A stretch of DNA of 32,830 bases, from positions 1 through 32,830 of the IMG/VR virus record IMGVR_UViG_3300036801_000211, one strand, 5' to 3'. Below the pieces are notes generated by a model. It was not told the origin of the DNA. It was given only the letters and a program-made list of their open reading frames with translations, and did not search any database. Below are positions 15,121 through 23,682 of this stretch, in pieces. The stretch is from a virus. Made by a program: the position numbers and the translations under genes. Within the stretch, counting starts at the first letter, position 1, and each line of letters starts with the position of its first letter.

Positions 15121-15599
15121 GAGAGCTGCTCGAGGAGCGCAACGGTCTTAGGAGCCGCGGCCATCTCGCGGGCGAAATAGGTGCCGTTCCACGCCCACTC
15201 CATGAAGATGTCCGCGAATGCCTCGGCCGGGTTGCTCTTGCCGTAGTCGGTCACAACCTCGCCGAGGTTGAGCCAGTCGACCTGCGCGTGCAGCGCATGG
15301 CCGAGCTCGTGCAGGACGGTCGTCGGGTGTGGATCCGGATAGGGGAGGAAGATCGTGACCTGGTCGTCAGGCAAGCCGTGACGTTTGCCATGCCACGTCG
15401 ACGCGCATTCGGCGTAGTCGGTGAACCAGTCGTATCCCGCCTCAAGGTGGACGCCGTTGAAATCGGGCAGACCGATCTTCACGGGTGCGATTCCAGTCAC
15501 GAAGCCAACGCCCGAGAACCGCCTGACGAGTCGCTCCGGCAGCTGACCGAACGCCACGCCGATGATCTCGTTGTAGCCGGCGCCGTGGTGGCGGTTCAC
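15117..15599 (-). CDS. Free-standing zinc metallopeptidase, lethal-factor-like (ATLF) style
   Basis: A 160-residue protein that is essentially one zincin domain. VLHELGHAL gives His97, Glu98 and His101; NPAEAFADIF gives Glu126 as third ligand. The pattern HELGH, then about 25 residues, then ExFA is like the anthrax-lethal-factor C-terminal family found in phage MuF-type and other secreted peptidases. It begins at GTG, overlapping the gp10-like stop as GTGA. No signal peptide is seen, so it is either virion-packaged or acts in the cytoplasm. Its place between gp10-like and tail-terminator genes is unusual. Confidence 0.78.
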   Translation of the reverse strand: MNRHHGAGYNEIIGVAFGQLPERLVRRFSGVGFVTGIAPVKIGLPDFNGVHLEAGYDWFTDYAECASTWHGKRHGLPDDQVTIFLPYPDPHPTTVLHELGHALHAQVDWLNLGEVVTDYGKSNPAEAFADIFMEWAWNGTYFAREMAAAPKTVALLEQLS

Positions 15600-16114
15600 G
15601 GCACGACCTTGGCGACGAGCTCGCGCAGCTTCGCCTCGACAGCCGCAGCAGCTGCGTCCTGCGAGGCGTCGAACGCCGGGCGTGCCGATGGGCGCGCGAC
15701 CGCGGCCTTCGCTCCCTTGCCGCTGCGTGCTCGAGCACGACCCGACGAGCCGAACTCGAGCTTCGCGGCGTAGTTGCGCGGCTGCTCTTCCTTCGACAGG
15801 CCTGGCACCGTGGCCGTGGTGATGACGACCGTCGCGCCGGTGATCCCGGCCGGCCCACTCCGCGGCCGCGCGGGCATCGCCCGGATCGAATCGCGGTACG
15901 CGCCGGGATGCTTGTCCTCGGGCTCTTGGCCGACGGGTGCGCGGCCCTGCCATTCCTTGGCGATCACGTCGCCGCCGGCGATCGTCGCCTGCATGATGAC
16001 CTCGGTGCTGACCCCGTTCACCAGTTTCTGCAACGCCGCGGCGAGCTCTGGACCGCCGGACAGGTACGCCTTGACGCGTGAGCCGCCCGGTGTCAGCGGA
16101 ACGAGCGTCGCCAT
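15596..16114 (-). CDS. HK97 gp10-like head-tail component
   Basis: A 172-residue protein of the HK97-gp10/neck protein type that links head connector to tail. The N-terminal helix (GGPELAAALQKLVNGVSTEV), the basic element with GRAPVG near residue 60, the strand GATVVITTATV, and the phrase YAAKLEFGSSG followed by an ARPAFDAS segment are family hallmarks. The start is coupled to the previous stop as TGATG. The Ala/Arg/Lys-rich loop at 127-150 is longer than usual. Confidence 0.8.
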   Translation of the reverse strand: MATLVPLTPGGSRVKAYLSGGPELAAALQKLVNGVSTEVIMQATIAGGDVIAKEWQGRAPVGQEPEDKHPGAYRDSIRAMPARPRSGPAGITGATVVITTATVPGLSKEEQPRNYAAKLEFGSSGRARARSGKGAKAAVARPSARPAFDASQDAAAAAVEAKLRELVAKVVP

Positions 16115-16434
16115 CAGGCGCTCAGATGGCGCGCGGTGAGGCGCGTCTGGCGGCCGCCGAGAAGCACGTCGACCTCGTCGATGATGTATCGGCGGTCGGC
16201 GCTGTCGAGCACGGCCATCTCTGGCTTGATGTCCTCGTGCTTGCCGGCGATGACGACGTCGTACTGGTCGGCGATCGTCACCATCTCAGGACCGCGCGTG
16301 CCGATGACAGACGGCACGATCGTCGCCGGCAGATCGGCGAGTCCCTCAATGGTCGCCCAGGCCCGCGACGTGGCCGCCGTAGCGGACTTGCTCAGCGTGG
16401 CCTGCTGGATCGACACGAGCTCGCGGTAACGCAT
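16114..16434 (-). CDS. Head-tail joining (head closure) protein
   Basis: A 106-residue protein of the phage head-tail joining group (SPP1 gp16-like). It is rich in beta strands: RELVSIQQAT, AWATIEGLADLPATIV, MVTIADQYDVVI, YIIDEVDVLLG, QTRLTARHLS. The position after the gp6-like connector and before the gp10-like gene is standard. It starts with no gap after the upstream stop and ends coupled to the next ATG. Confidence 0.7.
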   Translation of the reverse strand: MRYRELVSIQQATLSKSATAATSRAWATIEGLADLPATIVPSVIGTRGPEMVTIADQYDVVIAGKHEDIKPEMAVLDSADRRYIIDEVDVLLGGRQTRLTARHLSA

Positions 16435-16968
16435 TCAGGCGAAGAGCTCCTGCTGCCCGAGCGTGGCGATGATCGCCTCGCGCTCCGCCTGATAGCCGGC
16501 GACCGAATACGACTCCATCCACGGCCCGCCGCCCTGCTGCTTGACGCCTGGCTGGAAGTTCATGTCGAGCTGGATCAGCTTGATGAGCACACGGCGACGA
16601 TCGACCCGCGTGTCGACGGGCACGTACACGACGACGACCGGCGCGCGCCACGCCTGCCAGCGCCGCTCGAGGTACTGGCCTTCCAGACGGTAGTCGGTGT
16701 CGGCGATCAGGACGTGGTCGTGCGGCTCGGTGACGCTCGTGATGCTCGCCGCGTCCTGCTTGAGCCGGACCAGCGACGCGAACTGGGTCTCCGTCCGGTA
16801 GAACGTCTCGGTCGTCGGCAGGATGTTCCCGTCGCCGTCGACGTCGAGCAGGCCGAATCGCCGCGCGAGCTCCGACTCAGCCGCGGCGATCCGGTCGTCG
16901 AGCGTCTCGTCACTCTCAGCCGTGTCGGGGATGTACCCGCGCAGCTGATCGTGGGTCAGGATGCTCAC
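16435..16968 (-). CDS. Head-tail connector protein (gp6-like)
   Basis: A 177-residue helical connector that would dock under the portal. The N-terminal segment ILTHDQLRGYIPDTAESDET and DDRIAAAESELARRFG are typical, as is the mid-protein strand set (FYRTETQFASLVRLKQDAAS, DYRLEGQYLERRWQAWRAPV, VVVYVPV). The C-terminal helix ends REAIIATLGQQELF. The start overlaps the small zinc-ribbon gene as ATGA. It is well supported by context. Confidence 0.78.
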   Translation of the reverse strand: MSILTHDQLRGYIPDTAESDETLDDRIAAAESELARRFGLLDVDGDGNILPTTETFYRTETQFASLVRLKQDAASITSVTEPHDHVLIADTDYRLEGQYLERRWQAWRAPVVVVYVPVDTRVDRRRVLIKLIQLDMNFQPGVKQQGGGPWMESYSVAGYQAEREAIIATLGQQELFA

Positions 16969-17240
16969 TGGTCCTCGACAGGTTCCTTCGCGCTCTTGTT
17001 CGGCGCGCTCTTGATGGCCTTGTCCGCGGGCGCCGACTTGACGGCCTTCTCGCCGTCATCGTCGCGCTCGTAGGCATAGCCGGCCTTGCCTCGACGCACG
17101 AACTGCTTGGGCAGCTCGACGTCGTTCTTGCGTCTGGCCACGATCACCTCCGTTGGCAATGACTGAACGGGTGGGAGCGCCATCTCCTGCTCACCGCAGG
17201 TGCCGTCTGGCGCTCCGCAGATAGGACACGGACGGCCCAT
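16965..17240 (-). CDS. Small Cys-rich (zinc-ribbon-like) head-module protein
   Basis: A 91-residue protein beginning MGRPCPICGAPDGTCG. A near-identical Cys pattern (CPICG then TCG) starts small proteins downstream of capsid genes in many actinophages; their function is not established. The remainder is charged and Lys-rich (RGKAGYAYERDDDGEKAVKS), probably disordered. An internal ATG at residue 20 could be a second start, but the Cys motif supports the longer form. Confidence 0.7.
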   Translation of the reverse strand: MGRPCPICGAPDGTCGEQEMALPPVQSLPTEVIVARRKNDVELPKQFVRRGKAGYAYERDDDGEKAVKSAPADKAIKSAPNKSAKEPVEDQ

Positions 17241-17255
17241 GTCTTCAGAGTCCGG

Positions 17256-17693
17256 TTAGGACGTCGCTTCGAGCACTGGCTGGCCGGTGACCATGATGGT
17301 TACCGGGGCCTGGTGGACACCGGCCACCGGCGCCGCGATCGGCCCGTAGGCCGTCACGTAACCAGAGAACGCCCACCGCTTGCTCAGCCGGGGATAGACC
17401 AGACGGAAGTGCGTCGGGTCGTCGACGTCGATCAGCGAGCCCAGGCCTGTTGCCAGGTCATGAGTCGCGTCGGACGGATCCCAGTTGAGCTCGAACGTGA
17501 CCTGGCCGCCATCCTTCAGGGTCGGAACTCGCTCCTTGTACCCGTCCGGAGAGTCGTGCGCCGTCACCTCGACGTTGTCGCGGGTCATCTGCGGACCCGA
17601 GATGTCCTTCACGCCCGCGACGGTCGTGAAGGCCTCGGTCATTGCGCCGTCGCCGATCTGCAGCTGCGCCCCGTAGCTGGCCGTTGCGCCCAT
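17256..17693 (-). CDS. Major tail (tube) protein
   Basis: A 145-residue tube subunit. The sequence has the gpV/TP901-type pattern: FTTVAGVKDISGPQ near the start, then VEVTAHDSPDGYKERVPTL, then GGQVTFELNWDP, and a C-terminal YVTAYGPIAAPVAGVHQAPV strand pair. It would stack in hexamers around the tape measure. It is coded immediately after the capsid and a small protein and before the connectors, unlike the usual siphovirus order. Confidence 0.85.
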   Translation of the reverse strand: MGATASYGAQLQIGDGAMTEAFTTVAGVKDISGPQMTRDNVEVTAHDSPDGYKERVPTLKDGGQVTFELNWDPSDATHDLATGLGSLIDVDDPTHFRLVYPRLSKRWAFSGYVTAYGPIAAPVAGVHQAPVTIMVTGQPVLEATS

Positions 17694-17697
17694 CGAC

Positions 17698-18033
17698 TTA
17701 CTCGCCGATCGGCTGGGCCTTCACGTCGAACGTGAAGGACGGGGTGGTGCCACCGATCGTGTAGCGCGCCCGGAGGCGCGCGAAGAACGGCGTCTGGATG
17801 TTGAGGACCTCCCGGGCCACGGCGGTCTTCTGGCTGAAGGTGCCGATGGTGTTCCAGTTGGTCCCGTCGATCGAGTCCTCGAGGACGACGTCGAGCGTCG
17901 GGGTGGTGCCCGACGCTGCCGTCACGTTCAGCTCGGCACGAAGCGCGAGCATCCCCGTGTCACCGAGGTTGTGGGCTGCGGACGATCCGCTGGCGGTCTT
18001 CGCGCCAGTGATCGCGAAATCGATGACCTTCAT
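17698..18033 (-). CDS. Small beta-rich head protein, possible decoration protein
   Basis: A 111-residue protein between major capsid and major tail genes, with a strong ribosome site (AAGGAGGAG, five bases before the ATG), suggesting high expression. The sequence is nearly all beta strands (MLALRAELNVTAASGTTPTL, DVVLEDSIDGTNWNTIGTF, then FFARLRARYTIGG). Similar small proteins are common in siphovirus head modules and may decorate the capsid or form fibres. I cannot name a family with certainty. Confidence 0.7.
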   Translation of the reverse strand: MKVIDFAITGAKTASGSSAAHNLGDTGMLALRAELNVTAASGTTPTLDVVLEDSIDGTNWNTIGTFSQKTAVAREVLNIQTPFFARLRARYTIGGTTPSFTFDVKAQPIGE

Positions 18034-18043
18034 CGTCTCCTCC

Positions 18044-19327
18044 TTACGACAGCCACTCGGCCAGCGTCACGTCGACGAAGGCGGTTGGGAAGAAGACGGC
18101 GAAGCCGAGGCGCTCCTCGGCCAGGACCACGACCAGGTTGCGAACGAAGAAGTCCGCGTGCTGATCGGCGGTCATGATCTGGATGCCCTGGCGCTCGTAG
18201 ACCGTGCCACCGGGGTTGAACGCGCCGACGAGGGCGTGCCCTTCCGCGATCGCGAGCGATTCCACGCGGCGCAGCCCCCAGATCGGCTGGTCGTAGGTGA
18301 AGTTGCCGATCGGGTTGCCGCCCCGGTACTCGCCGGTCGTCGTCTTCAGCAGGTCGAACTCTTCCGAGTCGACCGGGTGCATGACGACGGCGTCAGGGTT
18401 GAGCTTGGACAGGCCGGTCTTGACGAGCCGGCGCGCCGTCCTGATGCCGTCGAGGTTGTCCTCGCCGGTCAGGTCGAGCGTCTGCAGCGTGCCCTGGTCG
18501 TAGATGCCCGACAGGTTCGGCGACGTGCCGTCCCCGTTGAGCAGCTGGTCTTCCTCCTCGAGCTTGAGCAGGTAGGTCAGCTGGTTGTCGATCAGGCCCT
18601 GCAGCTGCCCGGCATCGCCGAGCGCCTGGCGGGTCGCTGCCATCCAGACCGCGATCGTCTCCACCGGAGACGTGACGCGCTCGAATGTCATGCTCGCCTG
18701 GGCCTTGGTCGCGCCGCTGACGCCCGTCTGCTGCTCGTGCGGAGCTGCCGCGCCCTCGAGCGCCGTCTGGCGCGCGTAGGAGATGACGTCGCTCTGGACC
18801 GTCGCCTGGCTGAACAGGGCGCGGACGTTGAGCGGCTGGGGCGGGATGATCTGCGCGCCGGGCACGTAGAACGGCGTCACCAGCGGCGAGCCGTTGCCCG
18901 TGTCCGGGATCGTGGTGATCACGTCGGTGCTGGCCTTCACGTCGACCTGGCGCGACTTGAAGTTCTGCTTGTCCGACGACAGCGCACCCGAAGCGACGAG
19001 CTCCTTGTACGCCTCCGACTCGACGAAGACCTGGCCCATCGTCTTGCGGCCGCGGCCCGAGACGTCCACGGAATGAACCGAGAACGGGATCGGTGGCCCA
19101 CCCTTGACGCCGCCGGCGACGTCGGCCAGGACGTCACGCAGCTGGAGCACGTTGCCTTCGCGGGCGGACTCGGTCTTGTACTGCTTCGTCAGCTCCTGCC
19201 CTTCGGCAAAGAGCGTGTCGAAGCGGTCCTTGTCCTCCGCCTTCGGGCCGTCGTCGCCGTTGACCAGCGCGTCGGCCTCCTTGAACTTGGCGATGGCTGC
19301 TTCGCGCAGCTCTGCCGCCTTACCCAT
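18044..19327 (-). CDS. Major capsid protein, HK97 fold
   Basis: A 427-residue capsid precursor. The first 65 residues (ELREAAIAKFKEADALVNGD, then DTLFAEGQELTKQYK) form a coiled delta domain that the protease normally removes. The core begins near 120 and shows HK97 marks: SPLVTPFYVPG, the LEGAAAPHEQQTG E-loop region, ASMTFERVTSPVETIAVWMA, EEEDQLLNGDGTSPNLSGI, NPDAVVMHPVDSEEFDLLK, and FFVRNLVVVLAEERLGFAV. The ribosome site GGAGGT lies eight bases before the ATG. It overlaps the protease gene by eight bases. Confidence 0.95.
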   Translation of the reverse strand: MGKAAELREAAIAKFKEADALVNGDDGPKAEDKDRFDTLFAEGQELTKQYKTESAREGNVLQLRDVLADVAGGVKGGPPIPFSVHSVDVSGRGRKTMGQVFVESEAYKELVASGALSSDKQNFKSRQVDVKASTDVITTIPDTGNGSPLVTPFYVPGAQIIPPQPLNVRALFSQATVQSDVISYARQTALEGAAAPHEQQTGVSGATKAQASMTFERVTSPVETIAVWMAATRQALGDAGQLQGLIDNQLTYLLKLEEEDQLLNGDGTSPNLSGIYDQGTLQTLDLTGEDNLDGIRTARRLVKTGLSKLNPDAVVMHPVDSEEFDLLKTTTGEYRGGNPIGNFTYDQPIWGLRRVESLAIAEGHALVGAFNPGGTVYERQGIQIMTADQHADFFVRNLVVVLAEERLGFAVFFPTAFVDVTLAEWLS

Positions 19328-20432
19328 TGGTGCTTACCTCCAGATTGATGTCGTGGTTGAGCGCCTCGAGCGCCAGGCGGGCACGGGCCGCTGCGACCCA
19401 GTCCGTTGACGACGTGCGCTTCGCGCTGCCCTTCTCGGCGGTGGCAGAAGCAATCAGGTCCTTCATGTCGTTGACGAGAGCGGACAGGGTGTCGATGTGT
19501 CCCTGCAGACGCTCCACGTTCGAAGACGACAGGACCCGGCCTTCTTTGACCCGCAGCCGATAGACGTTCACGCGCTTGTCGAGACCCTTGACCGCCCGGG
19601 TCACGCGCTCGGCGTGCTGGGCGATCGGGGCGGTGCGGCTCATGTACATCCAGTCGTCGAAGACGTCCTGGGCAGCCGCTTCGTCGTCGGCGATGTCGTC
19701 GAGGTCGTCGGGCGTGCCGACTTCCTTGGCTGTCGCCGCGATGTATGTGGTGATCAGATCGCGGGCCTCACTGAGGGTGGTTACGTCCTCGGCGGCATCG
19801 CCGTCGAAGTCCTCCAGCTCCGCGTTGATGAGCGAAAGGACCTGCTCGAGCACGTAGTCGGCAGTCCGCACGTTGTCGATTGCCGACTTCTGGCCGGGCT
19901 TGGCGAGCGTCTTCACGTCGGTTACTCCTGCTTCGCGGTTCATGGGGACCATGACCAGGCTGACCTCGAAGAGGCGGCTGGCCTTCAACAGATGTCGTCC
20001 GTCCTGCTTGAGAACGGCGCCGCCTGGCGCGATCTCGTAGCCGATCGAGAGACCCATCGTCAGTCCAGCGGCGAGGCGCTCGGCCGCGATCGTTCGCTTC
20101 TCCTGCGCCGCGGCCGTCGAATGGAACTCGGCGACCATGGCCAGGCCGACGGCATCCTCTGTCGCAGCCTTCGGCATCGCGACCGGGCTTCCCCAGTCGT
20201 GGTTCCAGGCGAGCATTCCCTCGTGCAGGAAGTCGGGCAGGACGTCGTCAAAGAACCCGGGCTCGATGATGTCGCCGCCGTCGTCGCGATTCCCAAAGAC
20301 CGCGCCGTAGCCACTCAGGGTGCCGTTGCCCGTTACGTCGACGGCGACGTCCTGGAGCGGAAACGTCTTGTGGCCGACTATCGGCCTGGTGTTGAACTTG
20401 GCGGCGCGCGGCCGCGCGGCGAGCATCGTCAT
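19320..20432 (-). CDS. Prohead protease (HK97 family) with long C-terminal scaffold-like region
   Basis: A 370-residue protein. Residues 20-175 are an S78/U35-type prohead protease: GYGAVFGNRDDGGDIIEPG, the catalytic His78 in AWNHDWG, and Ser129 in TMGLSIGYE, with FEVSLVMVPMN after it. Residues 185-370 are helical and acidic to mixed charge (EQVLSLINAELEDFDGDAAE, VTRAVKGLDKRVNVYRLRV, SSSNVERLQGHIDTLSALVN), as in fused protease-scaffolds. It cuts the capsid delta domain during maturation. The start overlaps the portal stop as ATGA. Confidence 0.88.
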   Translation of the reverse strand: MTMLAARPRAAKFNTRPIVGHKTFPLQDVAVDVTGNGTLSGYGAVFGNRDDGGDIIEPGFFDDVLPDFLHEGMLAWNHDWGSPVAMPKAATEDAVGLAMVAEFHSTAAAQEKRTIAAERLAAGLTMGLSIGYEIAPGGAVLKQDGRHLLKASRLFEVSLVMVPMNREAGVTDVKTLAKPGQKSAIDNVRTADYVLEQVLSLINAELEDFDGDAAEDVTTLSEARDLITTYIAATAKEVGTPDDLDDIADDEAAAQDVFDDWMYMSRTAPIAQHAERVTRAVKGLDKRVNVYRLRVKEGRVLSSSNVERLQGHIDTLSALVNDMKDLIASATAEKGSAKRTSSTDWVAAARARLALEALNHDINLEVSTNG

Positions 20433-21895
20433 TGGGCCACGGCCTCCTGGACCTGCAGGCGCCCGCTGTTGCGGAGCGCGATCATTCGAGCCTCATTGCG
20501 TGCCTCGATGGCGGCGAGCAGCTCCTGGGACTTGCCGGCGACGTCGTCTGCCGTCGGGCGCGCGATCTCGAGCTGCTCGGCCGTGCGCAGGTAGATCTCA
20601 GGTCCCGGATCGACCGGCTGGCCGGTCGCACGCTGGAAGTCCTGCAGCGTGATAAGGCCCGCGCCGGCGGCGGCCTGAGAGCGCGTCCAGATGGCGCTCT
20701 GGTCTTCCTGCAGCGCGCTGACCTTCGACAGGTCGAAGAAGACGTCGAGGTCCGAGATGTCGGCGAAGTCGTCGAGCAGCTGCACCTCGAGCTCGGCGGC
20801 GATCAGCCGCTGCAAGGGCACGATCGCCTCCTGGTAGGCGCTCTTGCGCGCCTCGGCGAAGTTCGAGAAGGTCGACCGGTCGAGGCCCGCGCCGAGCCCG
20901 GCGACGATGGCCGACACGCCGAGCACGGCTGAGACGCGCTCCTCCGGGATCCGGCGCAGCTCGCGCAGGTTCATCTGCTCGGGCGACCAGGACAGGATCT
21001 TGATGTCGGTGGCCGCGGTCATGACCATCGGCTCGCCCGTGCGGTCGCCGCCGAACTTGTCCATGAAGTCCTGCTTGACCTTCTGCGGGTCGCGGATCGC
21101 GCCAGTCGCGCCGGCGGTGTTCGCCGGCGCAATGACAACGCCGGGCACGCCCAGGTTGCGCATCAGCGAGGCGGTGAGGTTGGCGGCCTCGTCGTCCGTG
21201 AAGATCTCGCGGAAGAGCGACGCCAGACGGCTACGACCGAGCCGCGGGTTGATGTCGTCGATGCCCTCGCGGAAGTGCACGACCTCGCTGACGGGCACCT
21301 GGTACACCTCGCCGTCGACGAGGTAGTCGTACCAGCCCACGAAGACCGTGCGGTCGTCAGCTGGCCAGCGTGGCCGCATCATCCGTTCGGGCACCCACCA
21401 CAGACCGACGACGCGATCGGGGAACGGGCCTGACCCGGCGCGCACCTTGATCCAGTACGCATTGCCGCGGGTGAAGAGGTCGAAGACCGTTGCGATCCAC
21501 AGCAGCACGCCCGAGAAGAACGCGTTGGGCCGCTCGAGCAGGCGCAGCATCGCGCCCGGGCCGGTTTCGCCCGCCGGGATGAGCTCGTCAGTCGGGCCAC
21601 CGGTGCGCCTAACGGCAACAGGTGCCTCGGGGAAGTTGCGTGCGACCCAGCCCACGGTGGCCACGACGATGCTGTTGCGCGTCGGGTCGCCGACGTCGGC
21701 CTGGTAATCGAAGCGGGTCCGGCCGAGCAGCGCGTGGTAGCCCCACCAGGTCACGCGCGACGTGAACGTCATCGAGAACGACTTGACCGCGCCCCACGCC
21801 TGGCTGATTCCGACGGCCGCAGCGTGGGCAGCCTTGCGCCACACCGGCGCCTCCGGCGTGACCTCGCGCACCCGGTACCACGACTGGACGCTCAT
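20429..21895 (-). CDS. Portal protein
   Basis: A 488-residue HK97-type portal forming the DNA gate at one capsid vertex. Recognisable segments: NSIVVATVGWVARNFPEAPV, RLLERPNAFFSGVLLWI, FTRGNAYWIKVRAG, VVGLWWVPERMM, EVVHFREGIDD, GRSRLASLFREIFTDDEAAN, LMRNLGVPGVVI, and ISDLDVFFDLSKVSALQEDQ near the end. The start is the ATG at 21895 overlapping the terminase stop as ATGA (MSVQSWYRV); the frame is open further upstream but only as shadow of the terminase. Confidence 0.93.
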   Translation of the reverse strand: MSVQSWYRVREVTPEAPVWRKAAHAAAVGISQAWGAVKSFSMTFTSRVTWWGYHALLGRTRFDYQADVGDPTRNSIVVATVGWVARNFPEAPVAVRRTGGPTDELIPAGETGPGAMLRLLERPNAFFSGVLLWIATVFDLFTRGNAYWIKVRAGSGPFPDRVVGLWWVPERMMRPRWPADDRTVFVGWYDYLVDGEVYQVPVSEVVHFREGIDDINPRLGRSRLASLFREIFTDDEAANLTASLMRNLGVPGVVIAPANTAGATGAIRDPQKVKQDFMDKFGGDRTGEPMVMTAATDIKILSWSPEQMNLRELRRIPEERVSAVLGVSAIVAGLGAGLDRSTFSNFAEARKSAYQEAIVPLQRLIAAELEVQLLDDFADISDLDVFFDLSKVSALQEDQSAIWTRSQAAAGAGLITLQDFQRATGQPVDPGPEIYLRTAEQLEIARPTADDVAGKSQELLAAIEARNEARMIALRNSGRLQVQEAVAQ

Positions 21896-23427
21896 GCGCT
21901 CGTCCACTCGACGGCGCCGACGCCTTCGTTGGCGGCGGCCTGCGAGTTGACCATCGCTGCGGCCGTCAGCGCGTCGATCACCCGGCGCTCCTGCTGCGAG
22001 GCCACGTTGCGTGTCGGCGTCGAGCGATCGAACCGAGCTGCGCCGAAGCGATCTACGCGCGCAACGGCGTTCATGACGTGGCGCGTCAGACCGACATCGC
22101 CGGTGTGCTTCAGCCAGCCGGCGCGCAGGCCTTCCATGAACTTGTCGTAGTCGTTGACGGCCAGCGCCTGGCTCTGTGGCCGGATGATCACCGTCGAGCC
22201 GAAGGTCTTCTCGATCCACTGCGCCAGGTCTGCAGCTCGAGCAGGATCCATGACCACGGTGTTGATCGGGTTGCGCCCGTTGATCGCGGTCAGGGCATCG
22301 TGGACGAGCTCGACGTCGAGCAGCGAGCCGTCCCGCGGCGGCGTCAGGATCTTCGCCGCGCCGAGCAGGCGGAAGTCAGCATCACGCCACCAGAACGGCA
22401 CCAGCGCCGTGGTGTCCCACTGCCAGGCGACATCGATGCCGAGCCAGATCGGCTCCTCGACCGGGATCTCGTCGGCGACCCGCGCCGATGCCCACTGGAC
22501 CTCGGTGATCGCGGCGCCGGCCGGCCGCGTCGCGATGTTGCAGACGAAGCGCTTCCAGTGGTCGAGCGTCATCGTCGGTGCGTCGTACTTGGCGCGCAGA
22601 CTCTCGCGCGTGATCGTGCGCAACGGATTCGCCGCCTTCACCAGGCGCAGGTCCTCGACGTCGCCGTCCTCGGGCACCGCCCAGTCATGGAGCACAAACG
22701 TCGGCGTCGCGGCGCGCAGGAACGCACGGCGGCGCGTCTGCGACTGCGCGTGCTGGCGAACACGCTCGCGTGTCTGCTCGAACTCGGACCCCGGCGAGCC
22801 GGCCGTCGAGATCGCCACGAGCTGGCCCTCGCGCTTGTCGAGCTTGCCCGCCCACGTCCGGTACAGGGTCATGTCGCGATGTCGGTGGAGCTCGTCGATC
22901 AGCGCGAGCGTCGGGATCACGCCATCACCGGTGTTGTCGTCTGCGGCGTAGATCTGGATCCGTCCGCCGGCGTAGTGATTGATGCGGCGGTAGCCCTCGA
23001 GGCAGACGAAGCGCGGTACCTCGGTCTTGAGCTTGCCCTTGGCCTCGGCGATCGCCGAGTGCAGCCGCTCCTTGAGGTACGGCGAGCGCAGCACGAAGCC
23101 TTCCATCGCCCGGTACATGACCTCGGCCTGGTCGCGCGACGACGCGGCGACGGGGACTGAGGCCTGCTCGCGGAACTCGCAGTGGTAGAGGGCGAGCCCG
23201 CCGACGAGCGTGGTCTTGGCGTTGCCCTCGGGCAGCACGAGCCAGCACTCGTGATAGCCGTCGAAGACGTCGCGCACGAACGCCTCCTGGAACGGCTCGA
23301 GTGTCCACCACTCGCCGGTGTCGAGCTTCAGCTTCTTCGCCCACCACCGGAAGTGGCCGACCGTGAACGGGATCAGCCGCGATTTGCGTTGCTTCGGAGG
23401 CCGATCGTCGCGTGGCACCTCGCGCAC
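21892..23427 (-). CDS. Terminase large subunit
   Basis: The DNA-packaging motor, about 511 residues. The ATPase has a Walker A near 65-73 (LPEGNAKTT, a variant P-loop), Walker B near 174-179 (LALIDE), and a coupling segment VAISTAGSP. The nuclease domain has Asp332 in LGIDVAWQWD and Asp394 in VVMDPARAADL. The frame stays open upstream through the HNH gene, so the start is uncertain: I chose GTG at 23427, with GTG 23418 as alternative, because both put about 20 residues before the conserved FTVGHFRWW and neither has a clear ribosome site. No separate small subunit is recognised nearby. Confidence 0.92.
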   Translation of the reverse strand: MREVPRDDRPPKQRKSRLIPFTVGHFRWWAKKLKLDTGEWWTLEPFQEAFVRDVFDGYHECWLVLPEGNAKTTLVGGLALYHCEFREQASVPVAASSRDQAEVMYRAMEGFVLRSPYLKERLHSAIAEAKGKLKTEVPRFVCLEGYRRINHYAGGRIQIYAADDNTGDGVIPTLALIDELHRHRDMTLYRTWAGKLDKREGQLVAISTAGSPGSEFEQTRERVRQHAQSQTRRRAFLRAATPTFVLHDWAVPEDGDVEDLRLVKAANPLRTITRESLRAKYDAPTMTLDHWKRFVCNIATRPAGAAITEVQWASARVADEIPVEEPIWLGIDVAWQWDTTALVPFWWRDADFRLLGAAKILTPPRDGSLLDVELVHDALTAINGRNPINTVVMDPARAADLAQWIEKTFGSTVIIRPQSQALAVNDYDKFMEGLRAGWLKHTGDVGLTRHVMNAVARVDRFGAARFDRSTPTRNVASQQERRVIDALTAAAMVNSQAAANEGVGAVEWTSA

Positions 23428-23675
23428 AGAACGCGCAGGTTCGACGGGTCGTTCGTCCCGCCCATGCTTTGCGGCACGATGTGGTCGACCGCCAGGCGAT
23501 ACGTCGACCCGCAGTTCTCGCACGCCGGCACGCGACGTCGCACCAGCTGCCGGATCCGGCGCCAGTCGCGGCCGTAGCCGCGCTGCTCCTCCGTCAGCTG
23601 GTGTGTCGCGCACCGGTTTCCGCGCGAAATCACGCGCGGGCATCCCGGCACGGCGCACGATCGGACGATCGGCAC
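23373..23675 (-). CDS. HNH endonuclease next to the terminase
   Basis: A 100-residue HNH nuclease. CENCGS (Cys52, Cys55), VDHIVPQSMGG (Asp64, His65), then SNLRVLCARCH (Asn79, Cys84, Cys87, His88) complete the fold. In HK97 and related cos phages an HNH protein beside the terminase stimulates cleavage of the packaging site, so the same role is likely here. An N-terminal Cys/His group (CAVPGCP, RCATH) is also typical of this set. The start is GTG at 23675. It overlaps the terminase start region by about 55 bases. Confidence 0.88.
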   Translation of the reverse strand: MPIVRSCAVPGCPRVISRGNRCATHQLTEEQRGYGRDWRRIRQLVRRRVPACENCGSTYRLAVDHIVPQSMGGTNDPSNLRVLCARCHATIGLRSNANRG

Positions 23676-23682
23676 CCATCGC

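Noticed and set aside
17798-19348. Long plus-strand open frame of 516 codons
   Set aside because: It is antisense to the HK97 capsid gene, Arg/Val/Asp-rich as GC-rich shadow frames are, and matches no family.
22078-23160. Plus-strand open frame of 360 codons
   Set aside because: Shadow of the large terminase gene.
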